From contig CAKXHL010000001.1 in assembly GCA_934875375.1 (NCBI GenBank), forward strand, positions 124,001 through 188,000: DNA of 64,000 nt, written 5' to 3'. The DNA is from an uncultured bacterium. Its GTDB lineage: Bacteria; Bacillota; Clostridia; Oscillospirales; Ruminococcaceae. Each line of letters opens with the position of its first letter. Position 1 is the stretch's first letter. The notes below the pieces were generated by a model. That model searched no databases, had not been told where the DNA came from, and saw nothing but the letters and a program-made list of their open reading frames with translations. A program made the position numbers and the translations under genes. Positions 25,570 through 34,752 of this stretch are shown one piece after another.

Positions 25570-25678
25570 GAAACAATACCTCCCAAAAATTTAAGCGGAG
25601 CAGCTTGTCGAAAACGCATACCCGCTCGATGAGAAAAGCTTTTGCATAGCGGCAAAAACAGAAAAGAGCAGCTTTGGT

Positions 25679-26272
25679 TTATTTTTTTGGCGGCTGCCGT
25701 TTTCCGGCGGGAACCTTTTTGCGAACCGAATAGCCGAAACCACCCAGCCGCCGCCCTTGTGCAAAGTATTCGCCGTGGGCGTAAGACAACAGCCCGCACC
25801 GGGAAAGGTGCAGTTTTCCCTTCTCATCCAACAGGGATTCCTCTACATTAACGGATATGATTTTAGCTAAAAACATATCGTGGGAGCCTAAAGGAAGTAC
25901 TTGGGTCACTTTGCACTCCAGCGACAGAGGACTTTGGACGATCATAGGGCAGGATAGCTTTGAGGCTGGTTCCGGCGTCAGATTGGCCAGCGCGAATTTG
26001 TCCGTGTCGCGGCCGGACTTTACGCCGCACAGATCGGTAGCGCGGGACAGAGCGGAAGTTGTCAGGTTGATGACAAACTCGCCGCTTTTTGAAATTAATG
26101 CGTGGGAAAAGCGTTCCCTGCGTACCGATATATAGGTCATGGCCGGATCAGAATTGACAATGCCCGTCCAGGCAATGGTAATAATATTAGGCTTTTCCAT
26201 GGTTCCGCAGGATACCATGACCGCTGGAACAGGGGCAAGCAGAGTGCCGGGTTTCCAGGTAACTTTGCTCAT
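25679..26272 (-). CDS. Flavin reductase-like domain protein (FMN-binding)
   Basis: A 197-residue protein of the flavin-reductase-like split-barrel family, which binds FMN and reduces small substrates or supplies reduced flavin. PVPAVMVSCGTMEKPNIITIAW near the start and FVINLTTSALSRATDLCG are family motifs, and the C-terminus is basic (VRKKVPAGKRQPPKK). The ATG at 26272 is preceded by AAAGGAG with good spacing. Its reductant partner and physiological substrate cannot be told from the sequence. It lies back to back with nrdR. Confidence 0.85.
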   Translation of the reverse strand: MSKVTWKPGTLLAPVPAVMVSCGTMEKPNIITIAWTGIVNSDPAMTYISVRRERFSHALISKSGEFVINLTTSALSRATDLCGVKSGRDTDKFALANLTPEPASKLSCPMIVQSPLSLECKVTQVLPLGSHDMFLAKIISVNVEESLLDEKGKLHLSRCGLLSYAHGEYFAQGRRLGGFGYSVRKKVPAGKRQPPKK

Positions 26273-26408
26273 AATGATAAACTCCTTTGCCGATAAAAAT
26301 ATGTCTGTATTTGTGAGTTGAAATTTTTCCTTCCAAAGGGCAACATTGTTATTTATTATAAGGGTTTCCAAAAAGAATTACAATCATCAGAAAAAATCAG
26401 GTTTTTTC

Positions 26409-26437
26409 TTGTTTTTTCGCCACCATGCTGGTATACT
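26409..26437 (+). promoter_or_regulatory. Promoter of nrdR
   Basis: TTGTTT (26409-26414), 17 bp, TATACT (26432-26437), followed by the palindrome TTTCCGGAAA. Confidence 0.65.
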
Positions 26438-26483
26438 GTTTCCGGAAACAAAGAATTTCCGCTCTTTGGATGGAGGAATCATA

Positions 26484-26933
26484 ATGAAATGTCCGTTCTG
26501 TGGCTATCATGACAGCAAGGTAATTGACTCCCGGGCAGTAGACGAACGGATCCGTCGGCGGCGAGAATGCCTTCAGTGCGCCAGACGTTTCACCACCTAT
26601 GAGTCGGTGGAAACAATGCCGATTGTTGTCATCAAAAAAGATATGTCCCGCGAAAGCTTTGATCGGAATAAGCTGGTTAACGGGTTGTTGCGCGCCTGTG
26701 AAAAACGCCCGGTTTCTTTGGAAGAAATCGATCGGATGGTAGATGAAATTGAGGCGGATATTCTCAATTCGCTGGATCGGGAGGTCGCTTCTTATCGGAT
26801 TGGTGAAATGGCGATGGAAAAGCTCAAACAGGTAGACGAGGTAGCATACGTGCGTTTTGCCTCGGTGTACCGGCAGTTTGCCGATATCAATACGTTTATG
26901 AATGAGCTGAAAACCCTTTTAAAGGAAAAATAG
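26484..26933 (+). CDS. nrdR: Transcriptional repressor NrdR
   Basis: NrdR represses ribonucleotide reductase genes by sensing ATP and dATP. The 149-residue chain has the Zn-ribbon CPFCG...RRRRECLQCARRF (Cys pairs at 3/6 and 31/34) followed by the ATP-cone domain (about 49-139), with VIKKDMSRESFDRNKLVNGLLRACEKRPVS. The ATG at 26484 follows TGGAGGA. A short terminator at 26944-26985 ends it. The regulated nrd operon is not in the window. Confidence 0.96.
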   Translation: MKCPFCGYHDSKVIDSRAVDERIRRRRECLQCARRFTTYESVETMPIVVIKKDMSRESFDRNKLVNGLLRACEKRPVSLEEIDRMVDEIEADILNSLDREVASYRIGEMAMEKLKQVDEVAYVRFASVYRQFADINTFMNELKTLLKEK

Positions 26934-26943
26934 GACAGTGTTT

Positions 26944-26986
26944 GCCTCTGGCCATCTTATTTCGGTCAGGGGCCTTTTATTTTTTC
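26944..26986 (+). terminator. Terminator of nrdR
   Basis: GCCTCTG (26944-26950) pairs with CAGGGGC (26967-26973), followed by CTTTTATTTTTTC. Confidence 0.65.
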
Positions 26987-27048
26987 AGCAAGAAAAGTGT
27001 AACGTTTTTCTATGTCAGGGAACTAATAGACAGGAAGGGGGCGGACAG

Positions 27049-27537
27049 TTGAAAGATTTTGAAAAGCTTTATTACCTGCATAAAGAAGAACTGTATCGTT
27101 ACCTTTTGGGCCTGACTCATCATCCGGAGCAGGCGGGCGACCTGATGCAGGAAACTTTTTTGCAGGCGATGTTAAGCATTGGGCGGTTCCGGCAGCAGAG
27201 CAGTGTCAGAACCTGGCTGTTTGCCATTGGGCGGAACCTGTGGCTGAAGGAATTGAGAAAACACCGGGAAACGGTGGAATACGACGATTTGCTGGGAACC
27301 TATACCCGGCAGACGCTGGAGGAAACTGCCGCGAACCGGGAAACGCTGCACCGCATCAAAAAATTGATGCGCCAGAAGGACGAGAGAGCCAATTTGGTTT
27401 TTTCCATGCGTGTTTCTGGTTATAGTTATGCACAAATTGCTCAAAAGGCCGGGATCAGCGAAAGTTCCGCACGAGTGCTGGAGCACCGGATTCGCACTTG
27501 GCTGAAACAGCAGTTGGAGAAAGGGGGAGACCAATGA
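27049..27537 (+). CDS. ECF-type RNA polymerase sigma factor
   Basis: A 162-residue extracytoplasmic-function sigma factor. Region 2 includes LYRYLLGLTHHPEQAGDLMQETFLQAMLSI and FRQQSSVRTWLFAIGRNLWLKELR. Region 4 includes MRVSGYSYAQIAQKAGISESSARVLEHRIRTWL. The TTG at 27049 is chosen because AGGAAGGGGG lies just before it. Its stop overlaps the start of the zinc-finger anti-sigma-like gene by ATGA, so the pair is probably a sigma/anti-sigma module. Its regulon is unknown. Confidence 0.9.
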   Translation: MKDFEKLYYLHKEELYRYLLGLTHHPEQAGDLMQETFLQAMLSIGRFRQQSSVRTWLFAIGRNLWLKELRKHRETVEYDDLLGTYTRQTLEETAANRETLHRIKKLMRQKDERANLVFSMRVSGYSYAQIAQKAGISESSARVLEHRIRTWLKQQLEKGGDQ

Positions 27538-28037
27538 AAGAGAATTGTGAAGTGATCCGGGACCTTCTGCCATTGGTGCAGGACGGCGTAGCAAGCGAAG
27601 CGTCCTGCCGGATGGTGCAGGAGCATTTGGAGGAGTGCGAAGCATGCCGGACCTTTTGTATTTCGGAGCCGGTAAAAATGCCGGATGAAACGTTGGATCG
27701 CCGGCTGGTTGCGTCAGTGCGCAAAGCTTTTTTCTTTGTGGGAATGGCGCTGCTTTTGATCGGCGCTGCGGTTGGTGTGGCGCTGACTGACTCTATGAGC
27801 ATGTTTTATAATTTTATTCTGATGCCGGGCGTAGGTATGCTGGGATATTGGCTTTTTCGAGGAAAATCTTTTTTTGTTCCGTTGGGCATTTTTCTGCTGA
27901 GCTATCTGTACCAGATCCCCGGAACGGGCTTTGTGGCCCCTTTGTTTATGTCGGTGTTGTATACGTTGTTTTGCGGACTGGGCCTGGGAATCGGTTTTTT
28001 GCTGGATTACGCTTTTGCGAAGGAGGGGCAGAAATGA
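27534..28037 (+). CDS. Zinc-finger (zf-HC2) membrane protein, likely anti-sigma factor
   Basis: A 167-residue protein with an N-terminal zf-HC2-like motif, HLEECEACR (His-x3-Cys-x2-Cys, about residues 30-38), preceded by the CEVIRDLLPLVQDGVAS helix, the usual start of such anti-sigma factors. Four or five hydrophobic segments follow (about residues 63-160). The ATG overlaps the sigma stop. Membrane anchoring plus the zinc-finger start suggests it holds the ECF sigma factor inactive until an envelope signal arrives; this is inferred from the arrangement. Confidence 0.85.
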   Translation: MKENCEVIRDLLPLVQDGVASEASCRMVQEHLEECEACRTFCISEPVKMPDETLDRRLVASVRKAFFFVGMALLLIGAAVGVALTDSMSMFYNFILMPGVGMLGYWLFRGKSFFVPLGIFLLSYLYQIPGTGFVAPLFMSVLYTLFCGLGLGIGFLLDYAFAKEGQK

Positions 28038-28852
28038 AAAAGAAAAAACTTTGGATCCGGATTTTGGCTGCTGTTCTGGCTTTTGGTTTGTTATGGATTG
28101 TCGCTTGGATGACCCTTTCTTTCACGGGGAATCCGATTTCCGCCGCGATGTCCCAACGGGCCGCCAAGGATTATATCCAGCAGAGCAATCTGCGCACCAT
28201 GGGGTTTGAATTGAGCCGTGCTTCCTATAACTTTAAATTCGGGGAGTATCTGGTCCACGCGGTATCCCCGCATAATCCGGATCTGCATTTTGATATTATC
28301 TGCCGCAATGGAAAGGTAGATTACGATACCTATCAGTATGATGTACTGGAAAATGGAAATGTCATTTCCCGATTCAAGGAGGAATACATGGCGCTTTTGC
28401 AGATTCAGATGGAGCAGGCGGGCCTGGGCAGGCTTAATTTATTTGTCGGAACCAATGAACCAAGCGATAGTGCGGTTTGGGTGCCGGGAATGACGTTTGA
28501 CCAGGATTTGCCGGTGGAAAAGACCATTCATCTTTATCCAGACCTGGAGGCGATGACGTTGGAGGCCGCCGCAGAATACCTGCAAAGGGTTGGCGCGTTT
28601 TTCAAAGAAAAAGGGCACGATTTTGCCCGGATTGACCTGTATGACACAGACGAAGAGAAGCATACCGTCATGCTGACTGACATTCCCGTAGAGCGGATTG
28701 CAAAACCGGATTTTCTGGATTATTTGAAACAGCAGCAGCGGGAAACCGGAAAACGGGATGAGATGGAGCAATCGGCAGATCAGGAGGGAACTCCAGCAAT
28801 TCCCACAAAACAGGAAGATTCACAGCCGTTTCCAAGCGTATATATTGATTGA
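28034..28852 (+). CDS. Single-pass exported protein of the sigma operon
   Basis: A 272-residue protein with one N-terminal membrane helix (about residues 7-33) and a large extracytoplasmic domain; YfjL-like proteins have a similar plan. The start overlaps the previous stop (ATGA) and has a GGAGGGG site. Sequence such as RTMGFELSRASYNFKFGEYLV and YDTYQYDVLENG is uncharacteristic of an enzyme. The Gln/Asp/Pro-rich tail is disordered. As the third gene of the sigma operon it may be its target or sensor. I cannot assign a function. Confidence 0.75.
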   Translation: MKKKKLWIRILAAVLAFGLLWIVAWMTLSFTGNPISAAMSQRAAKDYIQQSNLRTMGFELSRASYNFKFGEYLVHAVSPHNPDLHFDIICRNGKVDYDTYQYDVLENGNVISRFKEEYMALLQIQMEQAGLGRLNLFVGTNEPSDSAVWVPGMTFDQDLPVEKTIHLYPDLEAMTLEAAAEYLQRVGAFFKEKGHDFARIDLYDTDEEKHTVMLTDIPVERIAKPDFLDYLKQQQRETGKRDEMEQSADQEGTPAIPTKQEDSQPFPSVYID

Positions 28853-28878
28853 CACTCTTTCCGGCGAAGGAATCAGAA

Positions 28879-28912
28879 AAAAAGGAGGAAGACACATGCT
28901 TCCTCCTTTTTC
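28879..28912 (+). terminator. Terminator of the ECF operon
   Basis: GGAGGAAG (28884-28891) pairs with CTTCCTCC (28899-28906), flanked by A-run and T-run. It may serve both converging transcripts. Confidence 0.85.
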
Positions 28913-28927
28913 GGTTTTGTTATGCTG

Positions 28928-30322
28928 CTACTGTGCAATCGCATAAGCATTTTGGGGTGCTGTTTCCTGTTCGGACGCTTGGGCAATCATCTTTTCGATA
29001 GTCGCGATTTTGATGCACAGACAGAGAATTTTCGTTGCAGGCTCCAGTTCTTCCAGTGTGGGATAGGTTGGCGCAATTCGGATGTTGGAATCCTCCGGAT
29101 CCATTCCGTAAGGATAGGTGGAACCCGCCGGAGTCATGGCAACGCCGGCTTGCCGGCAGAGAGAAATGACCCGTTTGGCACATCCGGGCTGCGTATCCAG
29201 CGAGATAAAGTATCCACCTTTGGGATTGGTCCAGCGGGCGATCCCGCAGAATCCCAGTTCCTCTTCCAGAATCCGTTCCACCAGCTGAAATTTTGGACGG
29301 ATTAACTCGGCGTGTTTTTTCATATGTTCCAAAACGCCTTGTTTGTTGCCGAAAAAGCGCACATGCCGCAGCTGATTCATTTTATCGTTGCCGATGGTTT
29401 GTACCGCCATCTGCATTTTAATGTTCTGAATATTGTGAAACGAGGCACCCATAGCGGCCAGCCCGGAACCGGGATAGCTGATTTTTGAAGTGGAACAGAA
29501 AACAAAGACCATGTCTTCTTTTCCAGTTTTCTTTGCTTCTTCAAACAGGTTCAGCAGCTTTACTTTCTCATCGGTCAGCTCGTGGACAAAATAAGCGTCA
29601 TCCCAGAAAATGCGAAAGTCCGGTGCCTTGGGCGCAAGGTTGGCAAAACGACGTACTACTTCGTCCGAATAGGTCAATCCGTTGGGGTTGGAGAATTTCG
29701 GTACGCACCAGATTCCTTTGATGCTGTCATCTTCACTGACCAGTTTTTCTACCAGATCCATGTCCGGACCATCCTGGTTCATGGGAACGCAGATCATCTC
29801 GATGCCGAAATGCTGACAGATGGCAAAATGGCGGTCGTAGCCGGGAACAGGACAAAGAAATTTCACCTTTTCCAAACGGCACCACGGAGAAGGCGATCCG
29901 TAAACACCGTGGAGCATTGCCCGGGCAATGGTGTCGTACATCATATTCAGGCTGGAGTTGCCGCCGACGATCATGCTTTCGGCCGGCAGCCCCAAAAGGC
30001 TGCCCATCAGCTCTTTTGCCTCCGGAATACCGTCCAGGCATCCATAGTTGCGGCAGTCGGTGCCATCCAAAGCAGACAAAGCACTCTGGCTGCTCAGCAC
30101 ATCCAGCATGGGAGCTGACAAAATCAGCTGATCCGGTCCCGGCTTTCCGCGGGACATATCCAATTTTAAATTTTTGCATTGATATGATTCGTATTCTTTC
30201 ATATAACTGTCCTTTAATGCGGACAGATCAGTGGCGTTCATCTGAGATGCACAGGCCTCAGAATGGGAACCTGTCATATGATTGATTGCCAGAAGCATCG
30301 CGATATCTTTCATATTTTGCAT
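28928..30322 (-). CDS. Aminotransferase, aspartate-type subgroup (PLP-dependent)
   Basis: A PLP fold-type I aminotransferase resembling the Corynebacterium-type aspartate aminotransferase. The 464 residues include NLKLDMSRGKPGPDQL (N-terminal family motif), VPKFSNPNGLTYSD, IFWDDAYFVHEL and SKISYPGSG, where the Lys of SK is the expected PLP Schiff base. The N-terminus is about 30 residues longer than usual; the family start would be near MNATDLSALKD. I keep the ATG at 30322, 8 bases past AGGTGG, but 30235-30240 is possible. Substrates other than aspartate cannot be excluded. Confidence 0.86.
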   Translation of the reverse strand: MQNMKDIAMLLAINHMTGSHSEACASQMNATDLSALKDSYMKEYESYQCKNLKLDMSRGKPGPDQLILSAPMLDVLSSQSALSALDGTDCRNYGCLDGIPEAKELMGSLLGLPAESMIVGGNSSLNMMYDTIARAMLHGVYGSPSPWCRLEKVKFLCPVPGYDRHFAICQHFGIEMICVPMNQDGPDMDLVEKLVSEDDSIKGIWCVPKFSNPNGLTYSDEVVRRFANLAPKAPDFRIFWDDAYFVHELTDEKVKLLNLFEEAKKTGKEDMVFVFCSTSKISYPGSGLAAMGASFHNIQNIKMQMAVQTIGNDKMNQLRHVRFFGNKQGVLEHMKKHAELIRPKFQLVERILEEELGFCGIARWTNPKGGYFISLDTQPGCAKRVISLCRQAGVAMTPAGSTYPYGMDPEDSNIRIAPTYPTLEELEPATKILCLCIKIATIEKMIAQASEQETAPQNAYAIAQ

Positions 30323-30355
30323 CTTCATTACCACCTAAATTCAAATTATGCTTTT

Positions 30356-30384
30356 ATTATATTATATAATATTTAAAATTACAA
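30356..30384 (-). promoter_or_regulatory. Promoter of the aminotransferase gene
   Basis: On the minus strand TTGTAA (30384-30379), 17 bp, TATAAT (30361-30356). The nearby region 30323-30548 is otherwise AT-rich and non-coding. Confidence 0.6.
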
Positions 30385-30477
30385 GATTATTTTATAAATC
30401 TTGCAAAAATTGATAAAATGACGGCTCAAAGATCCTTTTTTATGCAGGATTTGTGAAATGTGCAGGCTGTTTGCATA

Positions 30478-30511
30478 CAAAAAAAGAAGATGCAATATGT
30501 CTTGCATCTTC
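30478..30511 (-). terminator. Terminator of asnS
   Basis: On the minus strand GAAGATGCAA pairs with TTGCATCTTC (30486-30495 with 30502-30511) over a 6-base loop, followed by seven T. Confidence 0.85.
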
Positions 30512-30548
30512 CTGCATATTTTGATTGAGTTGTTGCTTCATGCCTCTG

Positions 30549-31943
30549 CTAAAATTCTGCGGAACCGGTGACACGTGGGAAGGGGAGCACATCCCGGATG
30601 TTAGAAATGCCGGTCATATACATAATCAGACGCTCGAATCCCAGCCCATAGCCTGCATGTTTGCAGCCGCCGAACCGGCGCAGGTCAAGGTACCAGGAAT
30701 AGTCCTCTTTCTTAAGCCCCAGTTCTTCCATTCGTGCGGTCAAAACGTCCAGTCGTTCTTCACGCTGGCTACCGCCGATGATTTCGCCAACGCCGGGTAC
30801 AAGCAGATCCATCGCGGCAACGGTTTTACCGTCATCATTTAAACGCATGTAAAACGCTTTGATTTCTTTCGGATAATCTGTGACAAATACCGGCTTTTGG
30901 AAAATCTTCTCCGTCAGATACCGCTCGTGCTCTGTTTGCAGGTCGCAGCCCCAGTAAACCGGGTATTCAAATTCTTCTTTGTGCTGCTCCAGCAGCTTTA
31001 CTGCTTCCGTGTAGGTGATTTGGCCAAAATCAGCCTCAATCAGGTTTTGCAGGCGGCTGATCAGTTCCTTGTCGTAAAAATCATTGAAGAATTTCATCTC
31101 CTGCGGGCACTGTTCCAGCACATACCGCAGTACATATTTAATCATGTCCTGAGCCAGCGCCATGTCGTCTTGCAGATCCGCAAACGCAATCTCCGGTTCG
31201 ATCATCCAGAATTCCGCAGCATGACGGGGTGTATTGGATTTTTCCGCCCGGAAAGTGGGGCCAAAGGTATAAACGCTGCCGAAAGCCATTGCCATGCATT
31301 CGGCCTCCAGCTGGCCGGAAACCGTCAGGCTGGTCATTTTTCCGAAAAAGTCCTGACTGTAATCTACCGCTCCATCCTCAGTGCGGGGGGCAGAATCGGG
31401 GTTGAACGTGGTCACATGGAACATTTCGCCGGCGCCTTCGCAGTCGCTGCCGGTAATCAGCGGCGTATGGGCATAGACAAAGCCCCTCTCGTTGAAAAAA
31501 CGGTGGATGGCAAAAGCCGCTACTGAACGGACGCGGAACGCTGCGTTAAAGGTGTTGGTTCTGGGGCGAAGGTGAGCGATGGTGCGCAGATATTCCAGGG
31601 AATGGCGTTTTTTCTGCAATGGATAATCCGGAGCGGAGACGCCTTCCACCACAATTTCACAGGCGTGGATTTCACAGGGTTGTTTGGCGTTGGGCGTCAG
31701 CGTCAGCGTGCCGGTTACCCGAAGAGCTGTACCTACATTGCATTTGGCAATCTCTTTAAAATTCGGTACTTTGGCATCTTCAAAAACCACCTGCAGGTTG
31801 GAAAAAGAACTGCCGTCATTTAATTCAATAAAGCCCAGTGCTTTGGAATCACGGATGGTCTTGACCCATCCGCATACCGTTATCTGCTGGCCGGCCAGTG
31901 CGCTGGCCTGTTCCAATACTTTTTTCAATTCCGTTCTTGCCAT
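30549..31943 (-). CDS. asnS: Asparaginyl-tRNA synthetase
   Basis: AsnRS charges tRNA-Asn in the cytoplasm. The 464-residue chain has the class IIb plan. An N-terminal OB-fold anticodon-binding domain (about 18-105) includes VCGWVKTIRDSKALGFIELNDGSS. The catalytic core has FRVRSVAAFAIHRFFNERGF (motif 1), PTFRAEKSNTPRHAAEFWMIEPE (motif 2 region) and GLGFERLIMYMTG (motif 3). GGAGG precedes the ATG. The promoter at 32050-32078 gives a leader of about 100 bases in which I find no T-box. Confidence 0.96.
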   Translation of the reverse strand: MARTELKKVLEQASALAGQQITVCGWVKTIRDSKALGFIELNDGSSFSNLQVVFEDAKVPNFKEIAKCNVGTALRVTGTLTLTPNAKQPCEIHACEIVVEGVSAPDYPLQKKRHSLEYLRTIAHLRPRTNTFNAAFRVRSVAAFAIHRFFNERGFVYAHTPLITGSDCEGAGEMFHVTTFNPDSAPRTEDGAVDYSQDFFGKMTSLTVSGQLEAECMAMAFGSVYTFGPTFRAEKSNTPRHAAEFWMIEPEIAFADLQDDMALAQDMIKYVLRYVLEQCPQEMKFFNDFYDKELISRLQNLIEADFGQITYTEAVKLLEQHKEEFEYPVYWGCDLQTEHERYLTEKIFQKPVFVTDYPKEIKAFYMRLNDDGKTVAAMDLLVPGVGEIIGGSQREERLDVLTARMEELGLKKEDYSWYLDLRRFGGCKHAGYGLGFERLIMYMTGISNIRDVLPFPRVTGSAEF

Positions 31944-32049
31944 GAAAAGAACCTCCGTCTAACAAAAATAGGAAAATTTCTGCATCCCGCTGCGGTGCAG
32001 ATCGATCAAGACGCCGTGCGGAACATTATGGGAAATACATTTTCTCTAT

Positions 32050-32078
32050 ATTATAGTATATTTTACCCGGGATAACAA
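32050..32078 (-). promoter_or_regulatory. Promoter of asnS
   Basis: On the minus strand TTGTTA (32078-32073), a 17-bp spacer and TATAAT (32055-32050). Confidence 0.7.
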
Positions 32079-32296
32079 GCAAAACGCGTATTTTTGCATG
32101 AGAAAATCCGTGTTTGTGATGAACAAGTGAAAATTTTACTTTCCTCTTGGCAGTTAATCGGTTTCTTGTTATAATAAAAAACATATGCCAAATCTTTTGG
32201 GCTTGTTTTGACAGCTTTGACGGTTTATCCGCACGATGATAGAAAGCCTTTTCAGTTGGTTTGCCTGTTTTAATTACATTATAACGGAGTACAAAT

Positions 32297-33748
32297 ATGA
32301 AGCGATATGTAGCTCTTTTTTTGACGGTCGTAATGGTGCTTTTTTTGCCCTTTCGGGCTTCTGCGGCGTATGCGGTCGAAATTCCGGTCACTGCAAGCCA
32401 GACTTCGGTGGTGATGGATATATCTACCGGGCAGGTGCTGGTGGAAAAGGAAATGAATCAGAAAATGTACCCTGCCAGCATTACCAAGATTATGACCGTT
32501 CTGCTGGCGCTGGAAAACGCCGATCCTGCCACTGTGCACACCATGAGCTACGAAGCTACCCATTCGATTGATTCCGGCAGTACCCATATCGCTTTGACCG
32601 AAGGAGAGCAGATCACCCTGAAGGATTTGATCTATGCCACGATGGTTGCTTCGGCCAACGATGCGGCGAATGGGATCGCTGAATGTGTGGGCGGCAGCAT
32701 AGAGCAGTTTGTAGCGATGATGAACGAAAAGGCAAAAGAGATTGGCGCGGTTAATACCCATTTTGTCAATGCCAATGGGCTGCACGATCCGGACCATTAT
32801 ACCACAGCTTATGACATGGCTTTGATTACCCAGTATGCACTGGGAGTAGAGGGGTTTCGGGATTACTGGTGTGCGGAGGAGTATACCATCCAACCGACCA
32901 ATAAGCAAAGCCAGGCGCGGAATCTGGGGACCCAGCACAGCATGTTTGTGGAGTCCCAGTTTACTTATGAAGGCTGCACTGGCGGTAAGCTCGGCTATAC
33001 GGACGAAGCACGTCACACTTCGGTTACTAGCGCCAAACGGGGAGACTTGGAATTGGTCTGTGTAACCATGAGCAGCCAGAAATACGAAAAGTATGAGGAT
33101 ACAGCCGCCCTGTTTGATTACTGCTTTGATTCTTTTGACAAAGTCACGCTTTCTAAACGCAGCTTAAAAGGCTTTGTCATTCCTGTTTTGGATGGAGATA
33201 CCCAGGTGCAGGAGGTGCGCATTTATCCGGATAACAGCATTGCCCTGGAGTTGCACCGGCAGTATGGCGTGGACGATCTGAATTTGGAATATCAGGTGCC
33301 GGAAACTTATCGCTACGGCGAAGAAGTGACCCCGTCGCTTAAAATTACGCTCAAGTCCGAAAGCAGCAGTATGTATGGGGATCTGGGCAGTTTCCCGCTT
33401 CAATTTTCTCTGAATGATACAGCGAGTCAGAAGGTGGATGCCGCAACCGGCCTGCCGGTAAAGGACAATACGGTATTTTGGAAAAATCTATGGAATATTT
33501 TAAAGTGGGTCGCCATTATCTTGGCGGTGCTTGTCGTGCTGTTTTTCCTGTTGGTGGTTTCGGTGCGGGTCCGGCACTTTCTGTATCGGAAAAAGAGGAA
33601 AAATCGCCGGGTCAGATACCCGGTTACCGCCGGGACGCAGATCGCGCAAAGACAAGGTCCTGTCCATATTTACGTGCAGCCGGATGCGGCGGGCCGTCGT
33701 CCCCAGACCAAACGGCCGGTATCCGGTACGCAGAAAAACAGGCGTTAG
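32297..33748 (+). CDS. D-alanyl-D-alanine carboxypeptidase (DacB/DacF-type PBP)
   Basis: A low-molecular-weight penicillin-binding protein that trims the terminal D-Ala of peptidoglycan stems. A signal peptide (about 1-24) is followed by the serine motif SITK (Ser61-Lys64), SAN (120-122) and K-L-G (Lys232), a variant of the usual KTG. A C-terminal transmembrane helix at about 402-424 (WVAIILAVLVVLFFLLVVSV) precedes a very basic tail, so the protein is anchored at its C-terminus. The 483-residue length agrees. A sporulation role is possible, but no promoter signal decides it. Confidence 0.93.
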   Translation: MKRYVALFLTVVMVLFLPFRASAAYAVEIPVTASQTSVVMDISTGQVLVEKEMNQKMYPASITKIMTVLLALENADPATVHTMSYEATHSIDSGSTHIALTEGEQITLKDLIYATMVASANDAANGIAECVGGSIEQFVAMMNEKAKEIGAVNTHFVNANGLHDPDHYTTAYDMALITQYALGVEGFRDYWCAEEYTIQPTNKQSQARNLGTQHSMFVESQFTYEGCTGGKLGYTDEARHTSVTSAKRGDLELVCVTMSSQKYEKYEDTAALFDYCFDSFDKVTLSKRSLKGFVIPVLDGDTQVQEVRIYPDNSIALELHRQYGVDDLNLEYQVPETYRYGEEVTPSLKITLKSESSSMYGDLGSFPLQFSLNDTASQKVDAATGLPVKDNTVFWKNLWNILKWVAIILAVLVVLFFLLVVSVRVRHFLYRKKRKNRRVRYPVTAGTQIAQRQGPVHIYVQPDAAGRRPQTKRPVSGTQKNRR

Positions 33749-33766
33749 CCGGAATGGAATGAATTT

Positions 33767-34738
33767 ATGAAAACGTTTTTAATTTCCGCCAACGACGCAG
33801 GACAGCGGCTGGACAAGTTTTTGACCAAAGCGATTCCCCTTTTGCCGCAGCCGCTGTTGTATAAGTACATTCGTTTAAAAAGGATCAAATGCAACAAAAA
33901 GCGCTGTGAAATTTCTACTCGTTTGCAGGAAGGGGATCTGCTGGAGCTCTACATCAACGATGAGTTTTTCTCGCCCCCTACGGGAGAGGCTGCATTTTTG
34001 CATGCTCCGGCTCAGATAGATGTTCTGTACGAGGACGAAAATCTGCTGTTGGTCAATAAACCTTCCGGTCTGATTGTCCATGAAGACGAGAAAGAAGCGT
34101 TCGATACCCTGATCAATCGAATTCTGCATTACCTGTATGAGAAAAAAGAGTATGATCCCAAAAAAGAAAACTCTTTTGTTCCGGCCCTCTGCAACCGTAT
34201 CGACCGCAATACCTCCGGTATTGTGCTGGCAGCCAAAAATGCGGCAGCGCTGCGGGAATTGAATCAGCGCATCAAGGACCGGCAGGTTCAAAAGCGGTAT
34301 TTATGTGTCGTGCACGGCAGAATGCCGCAGCCCAGGCAGACGCTGACAGCCTATTTAAAAAAGGATGCGGACAAAAATCAAGTGCGGGTATACGACCAGC
34401 CCATCCCGGACGGCCGGACGATTCGGACGGCTTATCAGGTGTTGGCGGAAAAAGGCGGCTTTTCCTTGTTGAAAATTGACCTGTTGACCGGCCGCACCCA
34501 TCAAATCCGCGCTCATATGGCTTATCTGGGCCATCCGCTTTTAGGAGATACCAAATACGGGAAAAATAGAGAAGACCGGCAGCTGGGCTACCGTTTTCAG
34601 GCTTTATGTGCCTATCAGGTAACCTTTTCGTTTACTGGAGAAGAGGGGCCTCTTTCCTATTTGAACGGAAAAACCTTTACTGTCCCGCAGGTGGATTTTG
34701 CCAAGGAGCTGTTTGGGGAAGAGGCCGGAAAGCTGTAA
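33767..34738 (+). CDS. Pseudouridine synthase, RluA/RluD family
   Basis: An RNA pseudouridine synthase with an N-terminal S4 domain (about residues 12-65) and the catalytic domain. NRIDRNTSGIVL holds the essential Asp and is a variant of the family's HRLDRDTSG; LLTGRTHQIRAHMAYLGHPLLGDTKYG is the closing family signature. The 323-residue length matches the family. The target base cannot be told; RluD-type enzymes modify 23S rRNA. It lies 18 bases after the carboxypeptidase, probably in one transcript, and 14 bases before radC. Confidence 0.93.
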   Translation: MKTFLISANDAGQRLDKFLTKAIPLLPQPLLYKYIRLKRIKCNKKRCEISTRLQEGDLLELYINDEFFSPPTGEAAFLHAPAQIDVLYEDENLLLVNKPSGLIVHEDEKEAFDTLINRILHYLYEKKEYDPKKENSFVPALCNRIDRNTSGIVLAAKNAAALRELNQRIKDRQVQKRYLCVVHGRMPQPRQTLTAYLKKDADKNQVRVYDQPIPDGRTIRTAYQVLAEKGGFSLLKIDLLTGRTHQIRAHMAYLGHPLLGDTKYGKNREDRQLGYRFQALCAYQVTFSFTGEEGPLSYLNGKTFTVPQVDFAKELFGEEAGKL

Positions 34739-34752
34739 AAAGGAGGGGGAGG

